64,000 nt of DNA, from contig NZ_VXLC01000031.1 in NCBI RefSeq assembly GCF_008704205.1, positions 1 through 64,000 of the forward strand. The letters run 5' to 3'. The position numbers and the translations under genes are program-made. This DNA comes from Nocardia colli. Lineage in GTDB: Bacteria > Actinomycetota > Actinomycetes > Mycobacteriales > Mycobacteriaceae. Of the stretch, positions 34,610 to 43,093 are shown piece by piece. The notes below the pieces were generated by a model. It was not told the origin of the DNA. It saw only the letters and a program-made list of their open reading frames with translations, and did not search any database. The number at the start of each line of letters is the position of its first letter. The stretch's first letter is position 1.

Positions 34610-35101
34610 GTGATGATTGTGGAAGATTATTCAGTCACTCCTTTGCTGCATAATCGGCCGTTGCTTGTCGAGGGCGCCGACGCGCAGTCACTCGCTCCAT
34701 TGGTCTCCGCCCAGGACGTGCTGTCCGCGCTCTACGACCGGCCCGTCGCCGACCATCCGATCGTGCGTTGGGCGCGACTGCTCGCCGATGTACACCGGAC
34801 CAACCGGCCGGCCTGCGGGCACGACCTGGTCCACGAGATCGACGTATGGATCGAGCTACACGTGCCGCAACATCGTCAGGGCGCCGCCCTGCATACCGAG
34901 ACGTTGGGGTCGGTCATCGACCGAATCGTCGTCGCTCAGGCCCGGGTGACGGACGCACTCGCTGCCCAGGAGTGCGTGGATACCATCCGAGTGCATGCCG
35001 CGTGGCATCGCCTCGCCGAGTTGGTCGACTCGTACAACGACCTGGTGCGCGAAGTGCTGCACGGGACACGTCGGCTTCCGTCGCCCGCGGGCGAACAATA
35101 G
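34610..35101 (+). CDS. DUF4254 protein (second copy)
   Basis: 163 aa from GTG 34610 (ATG 34613 is the next codon). Same fold as 32519-32971 but distant: VSAQDVLSALYDRPVADHPIVRWARLLADVHRTNR, HEIDVWIELHVP, GAALHTETLGSVIDRIVVAQARVTDALAAQE, VHAAWHRLAELVDSYNDLVREVLHGTRRLP. Cytosolic, function unknown. The next gene begins one base after its stop, so they are an operon. Confidence 0.78.
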   Translation: MMIVEDYSVTPLLHNRPLLVEGADAQSLAPLVSAQDVLSALYDRPVADHPIVRWARLLADVHRTNRPACGHDLVHEIDVWIELHVPQHRQGAALHTETLGSVIDRIVVAQARVTDALAAQECVDTIRVHAAWHRLAELVDSYNDLVREVLHGTRRLPSPAGEQ

Positions 35102-35102
35102 G

Positions 35103-35741
35103 ATGCCTACCACGCAGCTGCGCATCGAACGAATCAGCTTGCATGACCGTCGATTTCGGCAGGGCGTCCGATGGGAACACGAGCTTACCGGTGGCGCCGG
35201 TGGGACCGCCGTCGCGGAGCTCGTCCGGTCGGCCGGATGGCGAACCGAGGCGGAGTATTACCTCGCCTTCGACGCCGATCCGTGCCCGGCGGTACTGCTC
35301 GGCGCGCTCCGCTGGCACCCGCAGCCGGTCGGTGGCGCCGGCGTCGAGGCCCGAACGGATGTCGTTCCGGTCCTGTCGGATCCGGCCGCGAACCTGATTT
35401 TCGCGGAGTGGCGCCGACGTCTTGCCGCTACCCCGCCCGATCTGCTCGCGCAGGTGATGACCCACGTGGTGCGGGATTCGCCGACGCCGGCGCTGGGCGC
35501 GGTCGAGCGGGTCTGGACGCACGCGATCCGGTGTCTGAAGAAAGAAGGCGTACGGTATGTGATCGTCCGCGCGGCCAGTCAGATTTTCGAATTCTATCGG
35601 CTACTGGTGGGAGATGTGATAGTTCAAGTAGGTCAGTCGTCGCCAGGGTGTCTCGGCAACTCGGAAGTCATTGCGGTGATCGACATGTCGGCACTGCGCG
35701 GGATGCGACTACGCGACGATGTGGAGATGCCGCTGACCTGA
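35103..35741 (+). CDS. protein of unknown function in operon with DUF4254
   Basis: 212 aa from ATG 35103, one base after the DUF4254 stop. Soluble alpha/beta protein: TQLRIERISLHDRRFRQGVRWEHELTGG, EAEYYLAFDADPCPAVLLGALRWHPQPVGG, NLIFAEWRRRLAATPPDLLAQVMTHVVRDS, GVRYVIVRAASQIFEFYRLLVGDVIVQVG. The last third has the alternating pattern of a compact beta domain. No family recognised. It ends just before CRISPR-like hairpins that precede cse1. Confidence 0.6.
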   Translation: MPTTQLRIERISLHDRRFRQGVRWEHELTGGAGGTAVAELVRSAGWRTEAEYYLAFDADPCPAVLLGALRWHPQPVGGAGVEARTDVVPVLSDPAANLIFAEWRRRLAATPPDLLAQVMTHVVRDSPTPALGAVERVWTHAIRCLKKEGVRYVIVRAASQIFEFYRLLVGDVIVQVGQSSPGCLGNSEVIAVIDMSALRGMRLRDDVEMPLT

Positions 35742-35743
35742 GC

Positions 35744-35834
35744 ATCATCGCTCCGCGCTCGCGGAGATCATCCGCTCAATGGCATATCCCCCACCCGGAA
35801 CGTTGTATCGGCCCCGTATGCGCGGGGATTCCGG
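35744..35834. CRISPR. two type I-E-like hairpin repeats upstream of cse1
   Basis: Hairpins at 35751-35766 (CTCCGC-GCTC-GCGGAG) and 35812-35827 (CCCCGT-ATGC-GCGGGG, last pair U-G) are exactly 61 bases apart, the I-E repeat-spacer period. The first is followed by ATCATCC, matching the GGTGATCC-type 3' end of actinobacterial I-E repeats in plus orientation. It is a two-repeat relic or mini-array in the cas leader region, with one possible spacer between. Confidence 0.6.
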
Positions 35835-35942
35835 AGCGGTCCGGTTCGTCGGCCGGGGCAACCGCACCACGGGTGGGAAGGTTTGCTCCGCGCAATCGGA
35901 TACTTTTGGTGTCCATGAAGCGGTCCGACGCGTCGAGGGGGT

Positions 35943-37622
35943 GTGTCCAGCTTGTCAGCCGTAACGCAGGAATCGACGGCATCCGCCTTGTCCTTTAATT
36001 TGGTGAACGAACCTTGGATCCCGGTCTTACGGAATAGAAAACAGACAGAAGTCTCGCTGGCGGATGCTTTTCGATGTGCCGACGAAATCGAGCTGGCCGT
36101 CGCCGACCCGCTCGAAACGGTGGCATTGGTGCGGCAGGTGCTGCTGCCGATCTATTGGCGCAGTGGGGTCGCGCCGGCCGACGAACGGAAGTGGGCGGCG
36201 TGCTGGGCCGCTGGGCGGCTCTTCGTCGATGCTCGCGACGGTGCCGTGGCGCCCTCGGACGAGCGCCTCCGCCAGTACCTGCGGCGCTTTCACTCGCGCT
36301 TCGATCTGTTCGGCGTGGAGCCGTTCGCCCAGACGCCGATGCTGCGCACTCCGGGCGATGACACCAGAACAGCCGCGGCACTGGTGCTTTCGACCCCGTC
36401 GGGAAATACTGTGCCGCTGTTCGGGGTTCGCACCGATGCCGAACCGCCCACGTTGTCTCCGGCGAAGGCGGTTCGGGCGATGCTCGCGCTGCAATGCTGG
36501 GATACCGCGGGTTTGAAATCCGGCGCGGTCGACGACAATTCCGCGAGTGCGGGCAAGTCTTACGGCAATCCGGTCGGCCCGCTCGGGCATTTCGGCGTGG
36601 TTGTCCCGCTCGGCACTACTTTGACGCGAACACTGCTGCTCAATACTTCCATCGCGGGAAAAGGGCTGGACCGCAGCGATATTCCACCGTGGGAGGACGC
36701 TTGCCGAACGGGCGTCTGGACAAAGCGGCCCGCGATCGGTCCGATCGATGTGCTGACTTGGCAATCGAGGCGAGTTCGGCTGATTCCCGAATACGGGGAA
36801 AACGGGCCGGTGGTCCGCCGAGTCGTGGTCACCGGGGGAGATCGGTTGGCGGAGTTGCCGATCGAGTACGAGCCGCACGCGCTCTCGCGCGTCGACACGA
36901 TGACCGGGCGGGCGAATCCGCGCCGGGAACAATTGATCCGGCAATCTCCGGGACGGGCGCTGTGGCGGTCCCTGCCCGGCTTGCTGGCCACCGAGGGCCC
37001 GGCCGCGGACGGCGTCCGGTCGTCGAAATTACTGCGGGAGTTGGCATCTCGGTGCAAGCAGCGGATAGTGACCCAGGACGCGGTGATCAGATTGCTCGCT
37101 GTCGGAATGGCGTACGGGACGATGTCCGCGGTGGTCGAGGATGTCGCGAGCGACGAGATGAGCCTTCCTGCCTCGGCTTTCGTGCCGGACTCGCCGGTTC
37201 AACGGGCAATCGTGGCGATGACGGTCGAGGCAGAGCGGCTGCGCCGGGCGATGGTCGCACTCGACAGTGAACTGCGTGCGGCCGTCGCGGCCAAACCTCG
37301 GTCCCATGACCTGGGTGACGACGTCGGCGAGAACTTCATGCATCAGTTCACGCCGCTGGTGACACAGGTCGTAGGAGTGTTGCGGCGACATCCCGAGGCC
37401 GTCCGCCCCGCACTGGCGCTGTGGCGTGAACAGGCCGACGCGTTGAGTCACGAGTTCGCGGCGGCGCTGATCGAGGCCGCGTCGCCGCGCGCCTACCTGG
37501 GTATCTCGCGGCCGAGTGCGACCGCGAACAGGTCGTATCGGCACAACCTCAGCACAGCGTCCTGGCGATTCGATCGGGCGGTCGCGGAAGTCCTCGGCGC
37601 GAGCAAGGACGTCTCCGCATGA
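35943..37622 (+). CDS. cse1: type I-E Cascade large subunit Cse1 (Cas8e)
   Basis: 559 aa, slightly longer than the usual ~500. The N-terminus has the diagnostic FNLVNEPWIPVL, then ADPLETVALVRQVLLPIYWR, RFDLFGVEPFAQTPML, and the central HFGVVVPLGTTLTRTLLLNTS segment. The C-terminal helical bundle (TVEAERLRRAMVALDSELRAAV, FMHQFTPLVTQVV) is complete. Cse1 recognises the PAM and recruits Cas3 in canonical systems; no Cas3 is encoded nearby. The stop overlaps the cse2 start as ATGA. First gene of a five-gene, tightly packed operon. Confidence 0.93.
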   Translation: MSSLSAVTQESTASALSFNLVNEPWIPVLRNRKQTEVSLADAFRCADEIELAVADPLETVALVRQVLLPIYWRSGVAPADERKWAACWAAGRLFVDARDGAVAPSDERLRQYLRRFHSRFDLFGVEPFAQTPMLRTPGDDTRTAAALVLSTPSGNTVPLFGVRTDAEPPTLSPAKAVRAMLALQCWDTAGLKSGAVDDNSASAGKSYGNPVGPLGHFGVVVPLGTTLTRTLLLNTSIAGKGLDRSDIPPWEDACRTGVWTKRPAIGPIDVLTWQSRRVRLIPEYGENGPVVRRVVVTGGDRLAELPIEYEPHALSRVDTMTGRANPRREQLIRQSPGRALWRSLPGLLATEGPAADGVRSSKLLRELASRCKQRIVTQDAVIRLLAVGMAYGTMSAVVEDVASDEMSLPASAFVPDSPVQRAIVAMTVEAERLRRAMVALDSELRAAVAAKPRSHDLGDDVGENFMHQFTPLVTQVVGVLRRHPEAVRPALALWREQADALSHEFAAALIEAASPRAYLGISRPSATANRSYRHNLSTASWRFDRAVAEVLGASKDVSA

Positions 37623-38230
37623 ACGAGCGACGCGATGTGCCCGGCAGCCATCGTTTCTGGCACGGCGCCGGCGAATGGGTCGGCGGTTGTCCACCGCACA
37701 CCGCGCTGGTCACGTTGCGCATGGCGGTCGGCAGACAGCCCGGCGCGGTTCCCGCGCTGTGGCCCTACTATCGGACGCTGGACGAGGCGGGACGGATCAC
37801 CGACGAGTTGTGGGCCGAACACATCACTCTCGGATTGTTCGCCATTCACCAACGATCGAGACGAGTACCCGCGCATGCGAGCGGGGTCGAGTTCGCCACC
37901 GTGCTCGGACGGCTTCGGGTACACGAGGTCTCGTCGGTGGGCGGGCTGGATCGCCGCTTCGCCGCCGCCGTGACCAGCAACTCGCGGGCCGAGGTAGCCG
38001 ACCATCTGCGTAGTCTCATCACTCGGCTACATGGGGTGCCACGCAGCAGCTTCGACTACGACCAGCTGTACCGGGATCTGCGCGACTGGGAGCGCCCCGG
38101 ATTGGTACCGGATATCCGACGGCGTTGGGGCGCGCGCTTTTTCACCTTCGAACGATCGATTTCGCCACCGTCCGCAGCGGCGACCATCGACGCACCGAGC
38201 GGAGAGCCTGCAGGAGTTCCAGATCAATGA
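37619..38230 (+). CDS. cse2: type I-E Cascade small subunit Cse2 (Cas11e)
   Basis: 203 aa. All-helical Cse2/CasB features: WVGGCPPHTALVTLRMAVGRQPGAVPALWPYY, ALGLFAIHQ-like TLGLFAIHQRSRR, then RLHVHEVSS-like RLRVHEVSSVGGLDRRF and ADHLRSLITRLHGVPRSSFDYDQLYRDLRDWER. It stabilises the crRNA/target duplex in Cascade as a dimer. Overlaps cse1 (ATGA) and cas7e (ATGA). Confidence 0.92.
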   Translation: MNERRDVPGSHRFWHGAGEWVGGCPPHTALVTLRMAVGRQPGAVPALWPYYRTLDEAGRITDELWAEHITLGLFAIHQRSRRVPAHASGVEFATVLGRLRVHEVSSVGGLDRRFAAAVTSNSRAEVADHLRSLITRLHGVPRSSFDYDQLYRDLRDWERPGLVPDIRRRWGARFFTFERSISPPSAAATIDAPSGEPAGVPDQ

Positions 38231-39363
38231 CCAATACCTTTGTCGACGTTCATATTCTGCACAGCCTGCCCCCGTCGAATGTCAATCGAGACGACACCGG
38301 CAGCCCCAAACACGCCCAGTACGGCGGGTCCAGGCGAGCCAGGGTGTCGTCCCAGGCGTGGAAACGCGCTACCCGTGTGGCGATGTCGAAAGATGGGCAG
38401 GGTACCCCGCACGACGGGTCGACCCGAACGAAACGTATTGCGGCGCTGGTAGCCGTGCGGTTGTGCGAGCAAACCGGCATCGATCAGGAGCCGGCGGCCA
38501 AGATCGCGAACGCCATGCTCACCACCCTGCACATCAGCCCGGGGCGGCGGCCTTCGGAGACCGCGTATCTGCTGTACTTCGGTAAGGCACAGGTCGACCG
38601 GATCGTCGCGCTGGTGGCCGGTCGCGTGACCGAACTCGTCGCGCTCGATGACAAAGCGCTGATCGCCGCGGTGGCGTCGCTGCCGGTGAAGGAACAACTC
38701 GGCTCCGGCCATCCGGTCGACGTCGCTCTCTTCGGCCGGATGATCGCCGAGATCCCGCAGCTCAACGTCGACGCCGCCGTGCAGGTCGCGCACGCACTGT
38801 CCACCCACAGTGTCGAGACGGAGTTCGATTTCTACACCGCGATCGACGACGAAAAGCCCAGGAACGAGGGCACCGGCGCCGAAATGGTCGATGCGCGCGA
38901 GTTCAACTCCGCGCTCTACTACCGGTACGCGTCGGTTGGCATGGATCAGTTGATCGATAACTTGGACGGCGATATCGACGCGTCGTTGCAGGCATTGCAG
39001 CGGTTCATCCCGGCGTTCGCGAAATCGCTGCCCGGCGGCAATCAGAACAGTTTCGCCCACGGCACCGCCCCGTTCCTGACCAGCGTCGTGGTGCGGAACA
39101 GCCCGGTCAACCTGGTCTCGGCGTTCGAGCGACCGGTCCACTCCGACAACGGGATAGCGGTCAAATCGGCGGTCCGGTTGGCCGCTGAGTTCGATGAAGT
39201 CGCGCGCACCTGGGGATATTCGTCCATTGCCACCCAGTCGACCTATCCGGCAGATTACGCGCCGCTGTTGGAGAACATCCTGGGCGCGCCGCTTCCGTTC
39301 CTCGACGCGACCTCGGCGGTGATCGGTACGGTTGCGCAGTGCCTCGGCGGTAGCGATGTCTGA
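38227..39363 (+). CDS. cas7e: type I-E Cascade backbone Cas7e (Cse4)
   Basis: 378 aa from ATG 38227. Conserved N-terminus TFVDVHILHSLPPSNVNRDDTGSPKHAQYGGSRRARVSSQAWKRATR, a hallmark of Cas7e, followed by thumb and palm segments (EFDFYTAIDDEKPRNEGTGAEMVDAREFNSALYYRYASV) and PGGNQNSFAHGTAPFLTSVVV. Six copies coat the crRNA spacer in canonical Cascade. The gene overlaps cse2 by 4 nt and cas5e by 8 nt. Confidence 0.95.
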   Translation: MTNTFVDVHILHSLPPSNVNRDDTGSPKHAQYGGSRRARVSSQAWKRATRVAMSKDGQGTPHDGSTRTKRIAALVAVRLCEQTGIDQEPAAKIANAMLTTLHISPGRRPSETAYLLYFGKAQVDRIVALVAGRVTELVALDDKALIAAVASLPVKEQLGSGHPVDVALFGRMIAEIPQLNVDAAVQVAHALSTHSVETEFDFYTAIDDEKPRNEGTGAEMVDAREFNSALYYRYASVGMDQLIDNLDGDIDASLQALQRFIPAFAKSLPGGNQNSFAHGTAPFLTSVVVRNSPVNLVSAFERPVHSDNGIAVKSAVRLAAEFDEVARTWGYSSIATQSTYPADYAPLLENILGAPLPFLDATSAVIGTVAQCLGGSDV

Positions 39364-40159
39364 CTCGACCGGATCGCCGAACAGCATGGTGCTGCGGCTG
39401 GCGGCGCCGCTGCAATCATGGGGCGGGCACAGCGAATACAACCGGCGGGAGACCGCGGCGCAACCGACCAAGAGTGGCGTCGTCGGATTGCTCGCCGCCG
39501 CCGCGGGATATCAGCGGGGCGCCGATCTGCGCGAGCTGGTGCGGCTGCGGCTCGGCGTGCGGGTGGACGAACCCGGCACGCTGCTGCGCGACTTTCATAC
39601 CGTCAGCGACTACCGGGGCCGCCCGCTGCCCGCCGCGGCGGTGAACGCGAAAGGCGAGCAACGGAATTCGACGCTCAGCGGCCGGCCGAAACTGATCCAT
39701 GTGACGAAGCGGTTCTATCTCCAGGACGCGATCTTCGTGGTCGCCGTGAGCGGTGACCGGGTGCTGCTCGAAACGCTGCGAAACGCGCTGCGCCATCCGG
39801 TCTTTCCGCTCGCGCTCGGACGGCGGAGCTGCCCGCCGACGCTGCCGCTCGTCCTTGACCCGGCCGAAGGCACACTGTGGGAAGGAGATCCGATGACGGT
39901 GCTGTCGGCCGTGCCCTGGCAGCCGCGGGCGACCCGGCGGTGGAACGCCGATCGCCTTGCTCCGGCGTACCGGGTGTTGTCGATAACGGTCGACGATCCG
40001 GTCGGCGCGGATACCCGGCGAGACGTGCCGGTCAGTTTCGCGCCACGCGATCGCGGTTTCACCATGCGACCCGTCACGGAGAGCTGGGTGCGGGTGCCGA
40101 CGTTGATCGACGGCGCCGCGCCGACTCCGCCGCCCTCGTGGTTCACCCTTTTGGACTGA
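39356..40159 (+). CDS. cas5e: type I-E Cascade subunit Cas5e
   Basis: 267 aa from ATG 39356, overlapping cas7e by 8 nt. RAMP protein with MVLRLAAPLQSWGGHSEYNRRETAAQPTKSGVVGLLAAA at the N-terminus (typical Cas5e), RDFHTVSDYRGRPLP, KFITRRFYL-like HVTKRFYLQDAIFVVAV, and LGRRSCPPTLPLVLD. It binds the 5' handle of the crRNA. Complete and without frameshift. Confidence 0.94.
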   Translation: MSDSTGSPNSMVLRLAAPLQSWGGHSEYNRRETAAQPTKSGVVGLLAAAAGYQRGADLRELVRLRLGVRVDEPGTLLRDFHTVSDYRGRPLPAAAVNAKGEQRNSTLSGRPKLIHVTKRFYLQDAIFVVAVSGDRVLLETLRNALRHPVFPLALGRRSCPPTLPLVLDPAEGTLWEGDPMTVLSAVPWQPRATRRWNADRLAPAYRVLSITVDDPVGADTRRDVPVSFAPRDRGFTMRPVTESWVRVPTLIDGAAPTPPPSWFTLLD

Positions 40160-40161
40160 AT

Positions 40162-40884
40162 GTGTCGTACCTGTCGCGTATTTGGCTCAATCCGCTGCGT
40201 AGCGGAGCTCAGCGCCTCATCCGAAACCCACAGGCCGCTCACGCCGCCGTGCTCGGCGGTATCAGTGCCCAACCACTCAACGAACGGGTGCTCTGGCGGC
40301 TGGACCAGGATTCGCCACACCGCTCGTCGTTGCTCGTTCTGTCGCGCTCGAAGCCGTCCTGGGATCACATCGTCGAACAGGCCGGCTGGACCGGCGCCGA
40401 GACGCCGCAGGCGATGACCAAGTCGTATGAGCCAGTTCTCGAACGGGTGGTAGAGGGAGCCGCTTTTCGCTTCAAACTCCGGGCCAGCCCGACCTACGCG
40501 ACGAAGAAGATCGCCAAGCCCTCCGAATCGCAGCGGCGGCAGCTGGCCAAACCGCGGCCGCGCGGGGTGCGGCTGCCGCACCGCACGGAGGAGCATCAGC
40601 TCGCCTGGTTCATGGAACGGGCGGTGCCCCGATGGGGTTTCGCGATCGTGTCGACGGAGCGGCACGAGCCCATGCTCGCCATCACCGAACGGAGCCGGGT
40701 CACCTTCCGGAAGGGGGATCGGCTTAGCCAGCAGGTCACCTTGCACACCGCGGTATACGAAGGTGTGCTGCGGATTACCGACCCGGCACTCGCTCAGGTC
40801 AGCCTGCTCCAGGGGGTTGGCACCGCGCGCGGTTACGGCTGCGGTCTCATCTCGCTCGCACCCCCGCCACCAGGAGCCGGGTAA
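40162..40884 (+). CDS. cas6e: CRISPR RNA endoribonuclease Cas6e
   Basis: 240 aa from GTG 40162, three bases after the cas5e stop; an overlapping ATG at 40160 is out of frame. N-terminus SYLSRIWLNPLRSGAQRLIRNPQAAHAAV matches Cas6e, and H27 aligns with the catalytic His of E. coli and Thermus Cas6e, so crRNA processing looks possible. The C-terminal glycine-rich loop GVGTARGYGCGLISL is intact. It cuts the repeat hairpin; an unusual hairpin array begins 20-odd bases downstream. Confidence 0.94.
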   Translation: MSYLSRIWLNPLRSGAQRLIRNPQAAHAAVLGGISAQPLNERVLWRLDQDSPHRSSLLVLSRSKPSWDHIVEQAGWTGAETPQAMTKSYEPVLERVVEGAAFRFKLRASPTYATKKIAKPSESQRRQLAKPRPRGVRLPHRTEEHQLAWFMERAVPRWGFAIVSTERHEPMLAITERSRVTFRKGDRLSQQVTLHTAVYEGVLRITDPALAQVSLLQGVGTARGYGCGLISLAPPPPGAG

Positions 40885-40896
40885 CCGGCCCCGGCC

Positions 40897-41232
40897 CGGA
40901 GAGCCCCCGCGCATGCGGGGCGGCAGCGGGCGGCTGCACCGACGGTTCCACATTGTTGATGGACAATCCCCGCAAGGCGAGGCGGCAAACGCTCGGTATC
41001 GGTCTACGGATCATCCTCGCCACGCGAGGCGACCACCGCGGCCATCGTCTAGTACGGATAATCCCCGCGATGCGAGGCGGCGAACGCGGCATCATCTAGT
41101 CCGGATGATCCTCGCGAAGCGAGGTGGTCAACGTTCGATCGGTCATTGTCTCGTACGGATGATCCCCGCCGTGCGGGGCAGAGATTGTTTGGTACCGATA
41201 ACCATGGAGCACCCTCGCGCCGGCGAGGCGTT
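40897..41232. CRISPR. non-canonical hairpin array downstream of cas6e, mostly 47-54-bp period
   Basis: Seven hairpins begin at 40905, 40968, 41015, 41063, 41110, 41164 and 41213 (steps 63, 47, 48, 47, 54, 49). The core reads GGAT-N-ATCC(C/T)CGC-NNN-GCG(A/G)GGCGG. Loops are 3 nt in the middle five and 4 nt at the ends. Stems are CCCCGC/GCGGGG, CCTCGC/GCGAGG or CCCCGC/GCGAGG; the last pairs completely only on the minus strand, through G-U. The orientation of flanks (GGATNATCC leading) is the reverse complement of a normal I-E repeat, so minus-strand transcription is implied. Unique DNA between cores is only about 19-26 bp, with a partly shared TCTAGTAC lead-in. Ends 3 bp from the Hsp70-like stop. 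Confidence 0.7.
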
Positions 41233-41234
41233 GC

Positions 41235-42983
41235 CTAACGGCCTCGGGCACCGCCCGACGAGCCGGCGTGGTCGGCGGCCGGGTGACTCGAGTGGTCGGA
41301 CGCGCCGGCGGAGGTCTGCGATTCCGTTTTACGTTCCGACTCGGCCGAACGAACCGCCGGCGACCCATCGGAAGGTGACGGCGCCGGGTGCTGGTCCCGC
41401 GTCGTCGCGCCGGCGTCGGCCGCCGGCGGGCCGGACCGGGAAATCGTCCCGGGCTGCGTGGGCTCGGTCCGCGTTGCCGCGGTCCCCGGCGAATCCTGTG
41501 CTGCGCCAGCGATTTCCGCGATGTCATCCGAGTGGCGTGACGTGCTGTGTGGCGTCGGGCCGGCCTGATCGGCCCGCGGCCGGGCAGTTGGCTCGTCGGG
41601 GAGTTGCGCCGGCGCCGCGGCCGCGACGGTCGATTGTCCGGGAACCGGCAGGGCGGCGGGCTGGTCGAACGGGAGTGGATTGACGAAATAGGCGGGGTCG
41701 GCGTACGGACGGCGGTGGTGTGCGCCGGATGCCTCGCGCACATACCGATCGTGCTGGAATTCGGCACCGGACTCGGCTATCGAGGGCCTCTGTTCGAGGC
41801 GGTCGGAGACCGGTGTGATGAACAGGCCGTAAGCCGAGTGCTTGGGCATGGTCGCCGGGGCAGGCGGCGAGACCGGATCGACCACCCGGAAGGTGAGGTC
41901 GTCCGGGTCCAGGGCGGTCCGGGTATCGGGAGGTACCTCGATGCTTGCCGCTCGGTCGTTCGTTGCCGACCGCCCGGCGTCCGCCGATTCGCCGAGGACG
42001 ACGACCGCGGCCACAGTTATCGCGGAAACGACTGCGGCACTGGAGAAAACGGCCAGCGCCGGGGCCGGCCGCCGAGCGCTGGAGCCGATCGGCGCCGGAC
42101 CACCGGCCGCGAGGAGGGCCGCTCCGGCGGCGACACTGTGGCCGGGGTCGGTCGAGATCACCAGGGGCAGGCCGAGTTCCGCGAGGACGTCGGCGACTTC
42201 GGGTGGCCGGGACGCACCGCCGATCAACAGGATCCGGGTGACATCCGACAGCGCGACGCCCGCCGAGCGAACGCATCGACGGACCACCCCGAGCGAGTCG
42301 CGCACATGGGCGGTCCGCAATCCATCGATGTCGACCATCGCCGAGAGCGCCGCCGTGCCGGCGGCTTTCGGCCGGATGAGATCGGCGTAGCGCGCGATCA
42401 TCGCGCCGAGCACGCGTCCGCCGAAGTCATGGGAGCGGACCGTGTGCAGGATCGTCGGCACATCGTCGCGGTCGCGACCGATACGGGCGACGGTGACATC
42501 GAGACAGGTCGCGCCCAGATCGTAGATCAGCAGACAGCCCGGTTGTAGTGGGCCGTACTCGGATTCGAGCCACGCGAGCGCCGCGATCGGCTCGGGCACC
42601 AGCCGGACGTCTCGGTCCCCGGACAGTGCGAGCGACTGCCGTAACCGCTCGACCTGCTTGCCCGAGTACACCGCCGGATAGGCCAGGACACCGGCATCGT
42701 CCCCGGCGGCCTCGACCTGCCGCAATCCACGCGCCACGGCGGCGACCAGGTCGGCCTGTGCCCAGATGCGCCCGCCGACGATCACCGGTTCCTGCGCACG
42801 CGTCAGATCGGCGAAATCGGTGACGGCCGAACTGAATTGCGGAATTCCCGGGATGCGCGGTCCGCCGTGGTCGAAGGTCAGCGCGGTCCGCCGGGTCCGA
42901 ACGACCGGACGGGCGGACACGCCGGCCACCGAGGCTGTCATCGAGTTCATCGAACCGATACTGAAACCGAGACCCTTGGTCAT
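41235..42983 (-). CDS. Hsp70-fold protein with membrane segment and disordered tail
   Basis: 582 aa from ATG 42983. Residues 1-300 are an actin/Hsp70-type ATPase domain: GRIWAQADLVAAVARGL, SGDRDVRLVPEPIAALAWLE, phosphate-2 motif LLIYDLGATCLDVTVARIG, the adenosine motif ILLIGGASRPPEVADVL. The peptide-binding domain of DnaK is absent. A transmembrane helix (ALAVFSSAAVVSAITVAAVVVLG, about 310-333) is followed by 245 residues of Pro/Ala/Ser-rich disorder, predicted outside the cell. Mycobacteria have similar membrane Hsp70-like proteins of unknown function. The CTGGGAA motif lies 87 nt upstream. Confidence 0.8.
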   Translation of the reverse strand: MTKGLGFSIGSMNSMTASVAGVSARPVVRTRRTALTFDHGGPRIPGIPQFSSAVTDFADLTRAQEPVIVGGRIWAQADLVAAVARGLRQVEAAGDDAGVLAYPAVYSGKQVERLRQSLALSGDRDVRLVPEPIAALAWLESEYGPLQPGCLLIYDLGATCLDVTVARIGRDRDDVPTILHTVRSHDFGGRVLGAMIARYADLIRPKAAGTAALSAMVDIDGLRTAHVRDSLGVVRRCVRSAGVALSDVTRILLIGGASRPPEVADVLAELGLPLVISTDPGHSVAAGAALLAAGGPAPIGSSARRPAPALAVFSSAAVVSAITVAAVVVLGESADAGRSATNDRAASIEVPPDTRTALDPDDLTFRVVDPVSPPAPATMPKHSAYGLFITPVSDRLEQRPSIAESGAEFQHDRYVREASGAHHRRPYADPAYFVNPLPFDQPAALPVPGQSTVAAAAPAQLPDEPTARPRADQAGPTPHSTSRHSDDIAEIAGAAQDSPGTAATRTEPTQPGTISRSGPPAADAGATTRDQHPAPSPSDGSPAVRSAESERKTESQTSAGASDHSSHPAADHAGSSGGARGR

Positions 42984-43069
42984 CTGCTATCCCATCGACA
43001 GAGCGTACGGCCGGGATATCCGGTCACCCGGGCACACGGCCAACCCCTAGTGAACCTGGCGCGCAACGC

Positions 43070-43088
43070 ATTCCTCAGCGCTGGGAAT
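43070..43088. promoter_or_regulatory. ATTCC-x-CAGCGCTG-GGAAT inverted repeat
   Basis: Near-palindrome ATTCCTCAGCGCTGGGAAT in the gap between the PLP-enzyme-like gene and the Hsp70-like gene, 87 nt from the latter's start. Same motif family as 29938 and 45540. Confidence 0.5.
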
Positions 43089-43093
43089 ACTGT

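Noticed and set aside
41235..42983. Calling the Hsp70-like gene dnaK
   Set aside because: It lacks the peptide-binding domain and has a transmembrane helix with a disordered extracellular tail.
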